Positions 9,897 through 18,726 of a DNA stretch of 43,423 nt are shown here, piece after piece. Source of the DNA: Schleiferiaceae bacterium (GTDB taxonomy: Bacteria; Bacteroidota; Bacteroidia; Flavobacteriales; Schleiferiaceae); the NCBI GenBank assembly GCA_022565875.1, contig JAIULY010000004.1:1-43423 (forward strand), read 5' to 3'. The notes under the pieces were generated by a model, which had not been told where the DNA came from, made no database searches, and worked only from the letters and a program-made list of their open reading frames with translations. How positions within the stretch are numbered: the first letter of the stretch is position 1; the number at the start of each line of letters is the position of its first letter. Made by a program: the position numbers and the translations under genes.

Positions 9897-9904
9897 CAAA
9901 GGTA
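9897..9904 (-). promoter_or_regulatory. Bacteroidota -7 box (TACCTTTG) for the M49 peptidase
   Basis: Exact match to TAnnTTTG on the minus strand, 23 nt before the ATG at 9873. A TTG at 9923-9921 lies 16 nt farther upstream and is a possible -33 element. Confidence 0.65.
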
Positions 9905-10033
9905 ATACGAGATCTTTGCACAAAAAAGCTGAGCAAAGATTACAAAAGGTGTATGAACCAATTATAAGTCCCTATAATACAACACAATTCATCAACAAGG
10001 AATCTAGATTTGATAATTCACCTATCTATTAAG

Positions 10034-10759
10034 TTATTCTTTGTCACGAAACAATAATTTAGGTAGTAGAAGAAAGACAGACCCCTTGTGTTGTATTTGA
10101 TCTAAATGCCCCGTAATTTGGTTCTCATCATCTAAAAAATGTACGTGAATAAATTGCCCTTTATGAGTAAATACTCCTTCGTGTTGTGTTGAAAAAAAAC
10201 CAAGTAACGTTCCCGAAGTGTTCTGAAAATCAAAGTGCACTTTTGCTTTTTTGTGCGCATCATGAGAATGGACCTCTTCGGCAGTATCGCGCATAATGAT
10301 GTGAATTTGCAACGATTGCCAATCCTGAGCCATCAACAAAAACGGGAAGGCTACGGTATCGGCAATGTCATATTCAGCTCGGATACGTTGCAGTTGGCTT
10401 TCCAAATCCTTTAAACTTGTCACATCAAGGTCAATTGGAATAGTATCAAATTCCTCCACATGAGAGAACGCCAAAAAAGGAGCTTTCAGATCTGATTGAA
10501 TCCCAGTAACTATAGAATCGCCAAAAGCCTTTGAGTAAAAAACTTGGCCAGCAATTACCGTAATTTCACCTTGTAAATCGTCCACCGGCCCAAGCGCAAA
10601 AAGATGCTCCATTGGTTGAAGGGTATCCAACTGCACTTGTGGAGAAAGGTCTATTCCCATCATTACATTTTTTGCCATACCTGCAGATTTTACAAGTTGT
10701 GCATTTGTAGATAAAAAGGAAAAAAGAGCAGCAAACCAAAGTAAAATTCTCATAAACAT
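10034..10759 (-). CDS. Secreted alpha-acetolactate decarboxylase-like protein
   Basis: Member of the acetolactate decarboxylase (BudA/AlsD) family, which converts 2-acetolactate to acetoin at a zinc centre. The C-terminal part has H205-x-H207 followed by H218, the same HxH-(10)-H spacing as the family zinc ligands, and ALGPVDDLQGEITV (55-68) matches the conserved N-terminal strand including its glutamate (E65). Unlike the cytosolic fermentation enzyme, this 241-aa protein begins with a signal peptide (hydrophobic stretch to about residue 20, ending STNAQ), so it is probably exported. ATG at 10753 is an equally good start. It lies 41 nt after a methyltransferase gene and may share its transcript. 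The substrate in the periplasm is unknown. Confidence 0.8.
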   Translation of the reverse strand: MFMRILLWFAALFSFLSTNAQLVKSAGMAKNVMMGIDLSPQVQLDTLQPMEHLFALGPVDDLQGEITVIAGQVFYSKAFGDSIVTGIQSDLKAPFLAFSHVEEFDTIPIDLDVTSLKDLESQLQRIRAEYDIADTVAFPFLLMAQDWQSLQIHIIMRDTAEEVHSHDAHKKAKVHFDFQNTSGTLLGFFSTQHEGVFTHKGQFIHVHFLDDENQITGHLDQIQHKGSVFLLLPKLLFRDKE

Positions 10760-10800
10760 TAAAATAAATTACAACACTGATTTAAAAAGACAAAATGCAA

Positions 10801-11406
10801 TTAAAAAACATACTTCATTGCAACAAGACGGGTAACAAAAGCGGAACCGAAGTGATATTTTCCTTCGTCTAGGATAGTTATCTTCTCAGATGTAAACATG
10901 GGAGTGAGTTCCTTAAAATCATCAAATAACATGTCAAGTGTATACAACATAGAAACATCCCTTGGGCCACCTGAAGGATGCTGCAACTGGTTTGGATGAA
11001 AACTATCTACAATCAAAACACCTCCCGGTTTTAGTGCTCGAATAATTTTATGATGAACAACTTTTCGAATGGTTTCAGGCAGATGCGCAAAAACAAGGGC
11101 AATGGCATCAAATTGTTCGATACCATATTCAAATTCCTGAGCTTCGGCAACATGAAAATCAATAGATACATTATGACTTTTTGCCAATTCGTTAGCTTTT
11201 AATTGAGCGACATCAGAAAAATCAAAGGCGGTTACATGCCATCCCAACGATGCGGCAAAAACAGCATTTCGACCTTCTCCCTCCATCGGCAATAAGAGGC
11301 TGCCTATCTTGGAAATCGCACTCAACTGCTCACGAAAAAAAACGTTCGGTTGAACCCCGTAAGCAAAATCAGTTTCCTTGTATCTATCGTTCCAAAATAT
11401 TTTCAT
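10801..11406 (-). CDS. SAM-dependent methyltransferase (class I)
   Basis: A 201-aa class I Rossmann-fold methyltransferase of the small TehB/Methyltransf-25-like type. The SAM-binding motif I is LLPMEGEGRNAVFAASLG (about 38-55), followed by an acidic end of strand 2 (TAFDFS) and the post-motif ALKPGGVLIVDSF. The start MKIFWNDRYKETDFAYG is typical of a bacterial subgroup annotated only as methyltransferases. The substrate cannot be told from the sequence. It has its own -7 box 20 nt upstream and precedes the acetolactate-decarboxylase-like gene. Confidence 0.85.
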   Translation of the reverse strand: MKIFWNDRYKETDFAYGVQPNVFFREQLSAISKIGSLLLPMEGEGRNAVFAASLGWHVTAFDFSDVAQLKANELAKSHNVSIDFHVAEAQEFEYGIEQFDAIALVFAHLPETIRKVVHHKIIRALKPGGVLIVDSFHPNQLQHPSGGPRDVSMLYTLDMLFDDFKELTPMFTSEKITILDEGKYHFGSAFVTRLVAMKYVF

Positions 11407-11426
11407 TGTGCATGGCTTTTGGTTTA

Positions 11427-11434
11427 CAAAAATA
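11427..11434 (-). promoter_or_regulatory. Bacteroidota -7 box (TATTTTTG) for the methyltransferase
   Basis: Exact TAnnTTTG match on the minus strand, 20 nt before the ATG at 11406. No clear -33 element. Confidence 0.55.
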
Positions 11435-11600
11435 GGTTTGCTTGAATAGTCAGAAGTGATATAGGCTACATAGATTTTAAACTGATTACAAAAAGGCTTT
11501 TTTGCATCATTTGAAAAATCATTGGAGGGTGTCGGTTACTTTTATCAATAATGAAATTTAAGCGAGGTTTCATCATTCCCAAGCAAAATAGCTCACAAAA

Positions 11601-11628
11601 AAAGCGATTAACACCTGTTAATCGCTTT
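11601..11628 (-). terminator. Intrinsic terminator of the rsmA-mgtE-accA unit
   Basis: A perfect 12-bp stem, AAAGCGATTAAC (11601-11612) with GTTAATCGCTTT (11617-11628), closes a 4-nt loop. On the minus strand it is followed by a run of seven T, 26 nt after the accA stop codon. Confidence 0.9.
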
Positions 11629-11653
11629 CTTTACTTTTGTAAAAAAGTCTTCT

Positions 11654-12607
11654 TTAGTCTTTATAGACGCCCATTTTAGAGAATTTTTGGATGCGCTTAT
11701 CAATGAGTTTTTCGGTTTCTAATGCCTGCAACTTTGGCAAATGCTTTAGTATTTCCGCCTTTACAATCTCAAACATTTCTTGATTGTTGGTATGTGCACC
11801 GCCTAGGGGTTCTTTTATTATACCGTCAATCAGTTTATTCTTGTACATGTCGTCGGCAGTGAGCTTTAAAGCCTCGGCTGCTCGCTCTTTGTAATCCCAA
11901 GAACGCCACAAAATAGAGGAACAACTCTCGGGAGAAATTACTGAATACCAGGTGTTTTCAAGCATTAACACCTTATCCCCGACTCCGATACCCAGCGCAC
12001 CTCCAGATGCACCCTCACCTATAATGATGCAAATAATGGGCACCTTTAAAACAGCCATGGTCATAAGGTTCTTTGCAATGGCTTCACCTTGTCCGCGCTC
12101 CTCTGCTTCTAAACCGGGAAACGCACCAGGAGTATCTATCAGGCAAACTACTGGGCGGTTAAACTTTTCTGCCATCTTCATCAGTCGTAGCGCCTTCCTA
12201 TACCCCTCTGGATTAGGCATTCCAAAATTGCGGTATTGCCGCATCTTCGTGTTTACGCCCTTTTGCTGTCCAATGAACATTACTGGTTGGTCCTCTATCA
12301 TACCCCAGCCTCCAATCATCGCTTTGTCATCTTTTACATGACGGTCACCATGTAGCTCGATGAAGCGTCCGTTAGTTAGCGCATCAATATATGCCAAACT
12401 GTATGGGCGTTGTGGATGACGAGAGAGCTGTACCCGTTGCCAAGGCGTCAAATTTTTGCTGATTTCTAAGCGTGTTTTCTTGATTTTGCTTTCAATATCT
12501 TTAATGGATTTTGTCATATCCACTCCTGAATCCTTTTCTACTTCTCTGGCTTTCAACAATTGGTCTTCAAGCTCCTTTACAGGTAATTCAAAGTCAAGGT
12601 AATCCAT
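11654..12607 (-). CDS. accA: Acetyl-CoA carboxylase carboxyltransferase subunit alpha
   Basis: Alpha subunit of the carboxyltransferase that forms malonyl-CoA, the committed step of fatty acid synthesis. The 317-aa length is normal. Typical segments include an N-terminal helical region ([15 protein letters not shown]), [16 protein letters not shown], the crotonase-fold core [22 protein letters not shown] and the oxyanion-hole glycine stretch [12 protein letters not shown]. It is 70 nt downstream of mgtE and ends at a strong terminator. The partner accD is not in the window, as is usual when the subunits are unlinked. Confidence 0.97.
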   Translation of the reverse strand: MDYLDFELPVKELEDQLLKAREVEKDSGVDMTKSIKDIESKIKKTRLEISKNLTPWQRVQLSRHPQRPYSLAYIDALTNGRFIELHGDRHVKDDKAMIGGWGMIEDQPVMFIGQQKGVNTKMRQYRNFGMPNPEGYRKALRLMKMAEKFNRPVVCLIDTPGAFPGLEAEERGQGEAIAKNLMTMAVLKVPIICIIIGEGASGGALGIGVGDKVLMLENTWYSVISPESCSSILWRSWDYKERAAEALKLTADDMYKNKLIDGIIKEPLGGAHTNNQEMFEIVKAEILKHLPKLQALETEKLIDKRIQKFSKMGVYKD

Positions 12608-12677
12608 ATAATTTGTTATTTAAGGTGGTGCAAGTTACATATTTCGATCTTTTGTCGATCAATATTTTTCTCTTTCC

Positions 12678-14027
12678 TTAGAGGGCGCCAAAAATAAGCC
12701 CTCCGATTGTAAAATAAATAAATAATCCCAAAACATCATTGGTTGTAGTGATAAAAGGGCCTGTTGCTACCGCTGGGTCAACATTTAACTTATTCAAAAC
12801 CAACGGAACAAATGTACCCATACCGGCCGCAAAAATTATCACCGCTATCAAAGAAGAAGCTACCGTCAGCGACAAAGCGAGGTTACTATACAAAGCATAA
12901 GATAAACCAAACATCAATAATGAACAGGCTATTCCTGTTAGCAAACCTACCGATAAGTCTTTCTGCAAGCGCTCTTTAATGTTTGTTCCTTCGCTTCCTC
13001 TTGCCAACGATTGCACCACTAGTGCGGCTGATTGCACTCCAACATTACCTCCAGTAGCGGCAATTAAGGTTATGAATAAAGCCATCTCTGGATTCGTTTC
13101 AATTCCAAAATAGTCTATCACTTTGGAACTTAAAATCCCGCCTATCATACCAATTAGAATCCATGGCAATCGCGCTTTGGATAATTTCATTACTGAATCG
13201 CGATCCTCAACATCTGCCGTTAAACCTGATGCTAACTGGTAATCTTTTTCAGCTTCCTCTTGTATGATGTCCACCACGTCATCAATGGTAATTCGTCCAC
13301 AAAGTCTACCCAACTCATCTACAACAGGAACAACTACAAGGTCATATTTTTGCATAATACGAGCCACTTCTTCATCTTGCTGACTCGTTTTTACACTAAT
13401 AACCTTGGGGCTGTAAAGGTTTTTTATTGGGGTTTTCGTGGAGGTAGTCAACAACTTTTTAAGGCTCAAAGTCCCTAAAAGTATTTCATTGTCGTCCACC
13501 ACATAAACAGCGTGTACCTGTTCTATTTCCTCTGCTTGTCGGCGCATTTCTTTTACACACCGCAACACATTCCAATTTTGATTCACTTTTATGAGCTCTG
13601 TGGCCATTAATGCTCCCGCGGTGTCTTCGGCATGGGTGAGCAAGTCTGCAATTTGCTTGGCTTGTTCTATGTCTTCAATTTGAGACAATACTTCGCGTTT
13701 GCGCTCTTCTGGTAGCTCGGAAATTATATCGGCTGCATCGTCACTGTCAAGGTTTTCAATAACTTCTTCAGCGATTTCCTTACCCGAATATTCTTGAAGC
13801 AACAACTGTCGGAACTCTTCATCTAATTCTACGAGAATCTCAGCAGACTCCATAGATGCGAAGCGGTCTAATAAGGCTTGCGCCTCCCCTATTTCCAACA
13901 ACTCTATGCGCTCAGCAATATCGGGTGCGTGCAATTCTTTGAGCACTTCAAAAGCTGCATCTAGGTCACCTTGGCTGACCAATTCTGCGAAATATGCTGG
14001 ATCATTATTTACTACTTGTGGATTCAT
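12678..14027 (-). CDS. mgtE: MgtE magnesium transporter
   Basis: Homodimeric Mg2+ channel/transporter of the inner membrane. In the 449-aa product I see the superhelical MgtE N-domain (about 15-125), a CBS-domain pair (about 130-260) that closes the pore when cytosolic Mg2+ is high, and about five membrane helices (from about 285) with the conserved pore segment ATGGNVGVQSAALVVQSLA. The ATG overlaps the rsmA stop as ATGA (14024-14027), so its translation is likely coupled to rsmA. Confidence 0.95.
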   Translation of the reverse strand: MNPQVVNNDPAYFAELVSQGDLDAAFEVLKELHAPDIAERIELLEIGEAQALLDRFASMESAEILVELDEEFRQLLLQEYSGKEIAEEVIENLDSDDAADIISELPEERKREVLSQIEDIEQAKQIADLLTHAEDTAGALMATELIKVNQNWNVLRCVKEMRRQAEEIEQVHAVYVVDDNEILLGTLSLKKLLTTSTKTPIKNLYSPKVISVKTSQQDEEVARIMQKYDLVVVPVVDELGRLCGRITIDDVVDIIQEEAEKDYQLASGLTADVEDRDSVMKLSKARLPWILIGMIGGILSSKVIDYFGIETNPEMALFITLIAATGGNVGVQSAALVVQSLARGSEGTNIKERLQKDLSVGLLTGIACSLLMFGLSYALYSNLALSLTVASSLIAVIIFAAGMGTFVPLVLNKLNVDPAVATGPFITTTNDVLGLFIYFTIGGLIFGAL

Positions 14028-14800
14028 GATATTTTAGCTTTAGCTAAGGTTATAAAGGCATCAACATCTAGCTGTTCTGCTCGTTTCGTCAACAAAACGG
14101 CTATGGCTTCACTCATCTCAAACTGCATAGACTTCAACGCATTTCGCAGCGTTTTACGACGTTGATTGAATGCCAACTTTACTATTTCTTTCAACGCGCT
14201 ATGTGCTATCTCGGGTTGATAATTGCGCTTTAAAGTCATGCGCATGACTCCTGACTGCACCTTCGGAGGTGGATTAAAATGCTCTGGACCAACAGTAAAC
14301 AAATATTCTAAATCATAAGTACTTTGCAACAGCACACTTAAAATGCCATAAGTTTTACTACCTGGTTTTGCACAAACCCGCTCGGCGACTTCCTTTTGAA
14401 ACATTCCTGAAAAAACAGGGATACGCTCATAATTCTCCCAAACTTTAAATAAAATCTGTGAGGATATATTATAGGGAAAATTTCCCGTAACGCCAAAGGG
14501 ACCTCCATCAAATAATGTTGTCAAGTCCAATTGCAAAAAATCAGCTGGAATAATCCGCTGGTGCAAATTGGGGAAATTTTTCTCCAAATAAAAGACCGAC
14601 TCAGAGTCGATTTCACAAACGTGTACCTCTGTCAGCTTTTTTTGTAACAAATACTTAGTCAAAACCCCCATTCCTGGGCCAATTTCCAAGAGTTTTGATA
14701 CTTCGCCATCCACAATAGTGTTGGCGATATTTTCTGCAACAGCCTCCGTCTTTAAAAAGTGTTGACCGAGATGCTTTTTTGCTCTAACCGTATTTGCCAT
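14024..14800 (-). CDS. rsmA: RsmA (KsgA), 16S rRNA adenine dimethyltransferase
   Basis: Dimethylates A1518 and A1519 (E. coli numbering) in helix 45 of 16S rRNA during small-subunit maturation. The 258-aa protein has the family N-terminus KKHLGQHFL, the SAM motif LEIGPGMGVLT and the catalytic motif NFPYNIS (canonical NLPYNIS, here with F). It overlaps mgtE by 4 nt. A consensus -7 box lies only 4 nt before the ATG, so the transcript may be leaderless. Confidence 0.96.
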   Translation of the reverse strand: MANTVRAKKHLGQHFLKTEAVAENIANTIVDGEVSKLLEIGPGMGVLTKYLLQKKLTEVHVCEIDSESVFYLEKNFPNLHQRIIPADFLQLDLTTLFDGGPFGVTGNFPYNISSQILFKVWENYERIPVFSGMFQKEVAERVCAKPGSKTYGILSVLLQSTYDLEYLFTVGPEHFNPPPKVQSGVMRMTLKRNYQPEIAHSALKEIVKLAFNQRRKTLRNALKSMQFEMSEAIAVLLTKRAEQLDVDAFITLAKAKIS

Positions 14801-14804
14801 ATTG

Positions 14805-14812
14805 CAAACGTA
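14805..14812 (-). promoter_or_regulatory. -7 box (TACGTTTG) placed for a leaderless rsmA mRNA
   Basis: Exact TAnnTTTG match on the minus strand, with only 4 nt between its last base and the rsmA ATG. If transcription begins about 5 nt after the box, as the -7 name implies, the first transcribed base is at or next to the A of ATG. Confidence 0.6.
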
Positions 14813-14851
14813 TGTGAATAACTCGAGGGATACGCAGTATTGACTCGAAAA

Positions 14852-16837
14852 TTAATAAATAGGTAAATTAATCAAGCGCATGTCTCTTGGACGAGACACC
14901 TCAAAACCAAATTTCAATTCTTGATTTGTATTGGCTGGAAGCGTTACATTCCACCGCAAGAACCCGTTTTCCGCATTGACTTGGATTTGCGGATTGACCT
15001 CAATTTTGCTAACAACAATGTCTTTATGTTGTGAAACAGGCACTTGATCTTCAACTAAAAGTTGAATGGGTACTTTTTTAGTGTTTCTAACCTCAATGGT
15101 ATAGGAAAATTGCTCGCGAACGGTTGAGCCAAACAAACTTTTACTACTCGAGGTAAGGGTGCGTTCGCGTTTTACAATCACCTGCGGATCTCTACCCAAA
15201 CTCAAGCTCAATGTATCAGAAGTCTCCAAGGGGTCGATAATGGTATTGCCCATATAGGCATCTTCCAAATACAAAGAAGCCTTACCTTTCAACAAACGCA
15301 AGCCCTCCCAATCTGTGATATGGGCTTGTAAAAACGCCCCTTCATCTAATGCAGGACGAACAACATGTACAAAATCAGCTAGGATAGAGGCTTTAGAAAC
15401 TTGAATATCACGGGGCATACCCGTTGCGGGTATAGAGTGCCGCTTTTCTATGGCATAGAGCATGGTGGTAAATTGCTCCTCTGCAGTGGCAATTTCTTCA
15501 CGGTTTACCTTACTCTGTTTATTATTCCCACTTCTAACAGAATTCATTACGGATTCCTGCAAAAGTTCCTGGTCTTCAACCCCCCCCGCACTTTTATTCT
15601 TAACACCATCAATAAAATAACTTGTAGTTGCGGCTCTTCCTCCCCTAATAAATCCAGTATTTAAATCAACATTAGAATTCATATAAATAACCTCATTGGT
15701 TTCTCTTCCTTTGGCTATTTGAACAACTTCATTGACAACTGAATAGCCGGTAGCAGAAATTGAAATATTATAAAAACCAACAGGTAGATCTTTGCCTGTA
15801 AATCGGCCTTCTTTGTCTGCAGAAAAGGTATATCGTTGTTGCTGTCTATCGCGAAACTCTAGTGAGGCAAATGCAACTGGCGCTCCCGTTGATTGATCTA
15901 AAACGTATCCAACTACTTGGCCAGAACCCGCTCTTCTTCCGGCTTGAGGTGCTCGCCTTTTTGCTGGGAAATACCGTTCATTAGGACGCAATGGCCAAAT
16001 CTGCATTTCTGGGATGTCTGCACCTACACTTGGGTTTCCTGTAGATAATTTGAGTTGAACGTCGGACCAATCTTCACCGCTTTCTTGGTCAACAGAGGCG
16101 GTGAGCTCAAAGCTAATGGGCGCGGTCAAATTAGCCACACGCACTTGATAACTAGGCACCCAACCCGCTTGTGGAGTATAATAGTTTATGGTGAAATTTT
16201 TTCTACCTGCCGAAGTAGCCTCTACACGCACAGCTAAAACATAAGTTGCGGACAAATTGGCTAATGTTGTTTCTTTAATCTCAGCATTTATTTTTTGCAG
16301 GGACTCATTTAATTGCTCTTGTTTTTGTTGTAGCGTTAACATTTCGGTTCGAATAGTCAAGCGTCTTTGCGACAAATAGCCATCCATTTCTCGCATTTGT
16401 TGCGCTGTAGGATTGTCGTTGTTTCGATATAAGGTATTTCTATCTTGGATGAAGTTTAAATCCGTTTGCAAAGCTGCTTGTTTAACCGCGATTTGATCGC
16501 TTTCTTCTCGCAGTTTTTTTGCCTTTTCGTTAAGCGAATGCAGTGATTTTTGGGTCTTTTCTTCGGACGTGAGTAAGCGATAATTCACATCCAGAATTTT
16601 AATAGAATTATCAGCTTTAACTTGAATTAATTCGCTATTCAAATTAGGGGGGAAATCGATGAATAACAATTCTGAAACCCCTGTATTTAATTGATGATTA
16701 GCCACTCGAGTAATGATGGCACCTTCCAAATAAACGGTAACCTCATCAATTTTTGAAGTAACTTTTTGGTGGTTTTGAGCCATACTCGTCACCACCAAGA
16801 TTAGCGAGAATGCGGCCAGTAGAACACTATTTTTCAT
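14852..16837 (-). CDS. MuiA-like DUF4139 protein with a carboxypeptidase-regulatory-like insert
   Basis: Exported 661-aa protein with a signal peptide (to about residue 20, ending TSMAQ). It has an N-terminal DUF4140-like domain (about 30-130, SKIDEVTVYLEGAIITR), a helical region (about 90-190) and a C-terminal DUF4139 domain (FTINYYTPQAGWVPSYQVRV, ending EVSRPRDM), the architecture of 'mucoidy inhibitor MuiA family' proteins. Between the DUF4139 halves, at about 305-375, lies a carboxypeptidase-regulatory-like beta domain (VVGYVLDQSTGAPVAFASLE), then a low-complexity stretch resembling the end of a TonB-receptor plug motif (SYFIDGVKNKS). The molecular function of the family is not established. 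It follows hldD by 34 nt, probably on one transcript. Confidence 0.82.
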   Translation of the reverse strand: MKNSVLLAAFSLILVVTSMAQNHQKVTSKIDEVTVYLEGAIITRVANHQLNTGVSELLFIDFPPNLNSELIQVKADNSIKILDVNYRLLTSEEKTQKSLHSLNEKAKKLREESDQIAVKQAALQTDLNFIQDRNTLYRNNDNPTAQQMREMDGYLSQRRLTIRTEMLTLQQKQEQLNESLQKINAEIKETTLANLSATYVLAVRVEATSAGRKNFTINYYTPQAGWVPSYQVRVANLTAPISFELTASVDQESGEDWSDVQLKLSTGNPSVGADIPEMQIWPLRPNERYFPAKRRAPQAGRRAGSGQVVGYVLDQSTGAPVAFASLEFRDRQQQRYTFSADKEGRFTGKDLPVGFYNISISATGYSVVNEVVQIAKGRETNEVIYMNSNVDLNTGFIRGGRAATTSYFIDGVKNKSAGGVEDQELLQESVMNSVRSGNNKQSKVNREEIATAEEQFTTMLYAIEKRHSIPATGMPRDIQVSKASILADFVHVVRPALDEGAFLQAHITDWEGLRLLKGKASLYLEDAYMGNTIIDPLETSDTLSLSLGRDPQVIVKRERTLTSSSKSLFGSTVREQFSYTIEVRNTKKVPIQLLVEDQVPVSQHKDIVVSKIEVNPQIQVNAENGFLRWNVTLPANTNQELKFGFEVSRPRDMRLINLPIY

Positions 16838-16862
16838 AAATACGCTGTGTTAAATTATTTTG

Positions 16863-17828
16863 TTAATACGTGGCATTTTTCAATAGAAAGTGTTGGACAT
16901 AATCTGTAACACCCTCCTCCAAAGACATAAAAGCTTTATCATATCCCAAAATACGCAACTTTGTCATGTCTGCCTCCGTAAAATATTGATACTTGTCTCT
17001 GATATCTTCAGGCGTATCTATAAATGAAATATCCTCTTTAATGCCCATGGCTTGGAAAGTTGCTTTAGCTAAATCCAAAAATGCTCTTGCCTTTCCTGTC
17101 CCCAGATTATAAAGACCATTACCCTTTCGTTGGTGGTAGAAAAAGCAAAGGACTTCAATAACATCTTTTACATAGATGAAATCCCGCAACTGCATGCCAT
17201 CCTTAAAATCAGGGTGATGCGACCGAAACAGCTTCATAGCTCCTGATTTTTGTACTTGGTTAAATGTATGCATTACCACACTAGCCATGCGGCTTTTATG
17301 ATACTCATTCGGGCCATAGACATTAAAAAACTTAACCCCTTTCCAAGCTTGTGGTTGTCTTTCTTGCGATAACACCCATTTATCAAAGTCATTTTTACTC
17401 TCGCCATAAGGATTCAGCGGTTGTAATTCAAAGGCAAGTTGGTCTTCGTCTTTGTAGCCTAGCTCGCCCAAGCCGTAGGTAGCAGCCGAGGAAGCATAGA
17501 CCAATGGAATGTTATGTTTTGCACAAATTCGAAAAATCTGTTGACTGTAATGCAGGTTTAATTCATTGAGCAACTCACGATTAAACTCAGTGGTATCAGT
17601 GCGGGCTCCGAGATGATAAACAAAAGAAACGCACGCTGCATTGTCTTCAAACCAGTTCAAAAAAGTAGCTCTAGGAATCAACTCTTTATAGCGTTTATTG
17701 ACATAATTTCTGGTACGCTCTGTTCGCGAAAAATCATCGACCAAGACGATATCAAAAAGTCCTTCAGCATTGAGTTTAGTGAGTAAGCAGCTACTTATAA
17801 AACCAGCTGCACCAGTGAGAACAATCAT
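16863..17828 (-). CDS. hldD: ADP-L-glycero-D-manno-heptose 6-epimerase
   Basis: Extended short-chain dehydrogenase/reductase that inverts C6 of ADP-D-glycero-manno-heptose, the last step in making the LPS inner-core heptose donor. The NADP-binding motif is GAAGFIS (6-12), with S113/S114 (YASSAATYG) and the YxxxK pair Y141-K145. The HldD-typical KFFNVYGPNEYHKSRMAS segment follows. The 321-aa length is normal. A -7 box lies 16 nt upstream, in a divergent promoter region shared with queD. The presence of hldD implies a heptose-containing core or glycan (inference). Confidence 0.93.
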   Translation of the reverse strand: MIVLTGAAGFISSCLLTKLNAEGLFDIVLVDDFSRTERTRNYVNKRYKELIPRATFLNWFEDNAACVSFVYHLGARTDTTEFNRELLNELNLHYSQQIFRICAKHNIPLVYASSAATYGLGELGYKDEDQLAFELQPLNPYGESKNDFDKWVLSQERQPQAWKGVKFFNVYGPNEYHKSRMASVVMHTFNQVQKSGAMKLFRSHHPDFKDGMQLRDFIYVKDVIEVLCFFYHQRKGNGLYNLGTGKARAFLDLAKATFQAMGIKEDISFIDTPEDIRDKYQYFTEADMTKLRILGYDKAFMSLEEGVTDYVQHFLLKNATY

Positions 17829-17844
17829 AAAAAAAGGATTTGGG

Positions 17845-17852
17845 CAAAAGTA
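17845..17852 (-). promoter_or_regulatory. -7 box (TACTTTTG) for hldD
   Basis: Exact TAnnTTTG match on the minus strand, 16 nt before the hldD ATG, within the 111-bp divergent hldD/queD intergenic region. Confidence 0.55.
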
Positions 17853-17907
17853 GGCTTTTGAATTTGGAAAACCTTCGAAAGATAAGCAAAAAGATTGCTT
17901 TACATAC

Positions 17908-17915
17908 TATCTTTG
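17908..17915 (+). promoter_or_regulatory. -7 box (TATCTTTG) for queD
   Basis: Exact TAnnTTTG match on the plus strand, 24 nt before the queD ATG. No clear -33 TTG at the usual distance. Confidence 0.55.
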
Positions 17916-17939
17916 CCGGCTAATTATTGATTCTAGAAA

Positions 17940-18350
17940 ATGATTTACATCCAACGCAGGGAGCGGTTTAGCGCAGCTCACCAACTTTACAACCCCAATT
18001 GGACTGAAGCTCAAAACGATGAGGTTTTTGGTATGTGTGCCAACAAAAATTTTCACGGCCACAACTTCGCGCTAATTGTGACTGTGAAAGGAGAAATCAA
18101 CCCAGAAACGGGCTTTGTTATGAATCTGGTCGATTTAAAACGCATTATCCAAGAGCACGTTACCAGCAAATTAGACCATAAAAATTTAAATGTAGATGTT
18201 GACTTCATGAGAGGTAAAATGGCTTCTACTGAAGTTCTCGCCGTTGAAATTTGGAATATTTTAGAATCCAAAATAGCTGATTACAATGCCACTTTACATT
18301 GTGTGCGTCTAGAGGAAACAGAAAATAATTTTGTGGAATATTACGGGTAA
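17940..18350 (+). CDS. queD: 6-carboxytetrahydropterin synthase (QueD/PTPS family)
   Basis: Zinc enzyme that turns dihydroneopterin triphosphate into 6-carboxytetrahydropterin, an early step towards queuosine. The three zinc histidines are H14 (RFSAAH), H39 and H41 (NFHGH), and the catalytic cysteine is C33 (FGMCANKNFHGH). LEETENN near residue 125 supplies the conserved glutamate. At 136 aa it is full length. It stands alone on the plus strand in this part of the window, and no other queuosine gene is present, so a pterin-synthase role cannot be excluded from sequence alone. Confidence 0.9.
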   Translation: MIYIQRRERFSAAHQLYNPNWTEAQNDEVFGMCANKNFHGHNFALIVTVKGEINPETGFVMNLVDLKRIIQEHVTSKLDHKNLNVDVDFMRGKMASTEVLAVEIWNILESKIADYNATLHCVRLEETENNFVEYYG

Positions 18351-18374
18351 TTCACTACAAATCAACATCTGTTT

Positions 18375-18722
18375 CTACTGAATCCAGACAATAGGGTTGG
18401 CAACATCTGTTGCCAGCCGAATTGTGCCTCGTGTAGTGCCGTAATGGTTGTAGGTTGCCACCCTGCCTTTAAACCTCACCTTCCCATTGTGCCCCTCCGT
18501 AGGGGTATTTAGAAAGTGTGTGATAATTTTTTTTGGGAAGTTCAAATGTCCTATCAGTGTTTTTCTTTCAACTAAGCCCGAATCATTTACTAAACGTATA
18601 TTGGTTAACAGTACTTTAGAAACATCAGAGGAATTCCCCAAGTACCCTTCAAATGTGTGTACTACATCTTGCGACAACTCCAAAACTGAATAACGCAGAG
18701 ATTTTTGATTAACTTTTCGCAT
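18375..18722 (-). CDS. Uncharacterised 115-aa protein
   Basis: I do not recognise this protein. It is 115 aa, basic, and has no signal peptide or membrane helix. Its C-terminal half looks beta-rich (KVRFKGRVATYNHYG followed by GTIRLATDVANP) and could be a small barrel, but no motif is diagnostic. I call it a gene because a perfect -7 box (TACCTTTG) sits 4 nt before its ATG and it fills the queD-dinB gap without overlap. It is convergent with queD and 33 nt downstream of nothing on its own strand except the dinB 3' end, which it faces from the far side. Confidence 0.6.
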   Translation of the reverse strand: MRKVNQKSLRYSVLELSQDVVHTFEGYLGNSSDVSKVLLTNIRLVNDSGLVERKTLIGHLNFPKKIITHFLNTPTEGHNGKVRFKGRVATYNHYGTTRGTIRLATDVANPIVWIQ

Positions 18723-18726
18723 GACA

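Noticed and set aside
11455-11600. Small RNA or riboswitch between the methyltransferase promoter and the accA terminator
   Set aside because: Only short weak inverted repeats (TGAAA...TTTCA) are visible and there is no promoter or conserved aptamer pattern that I recognise.
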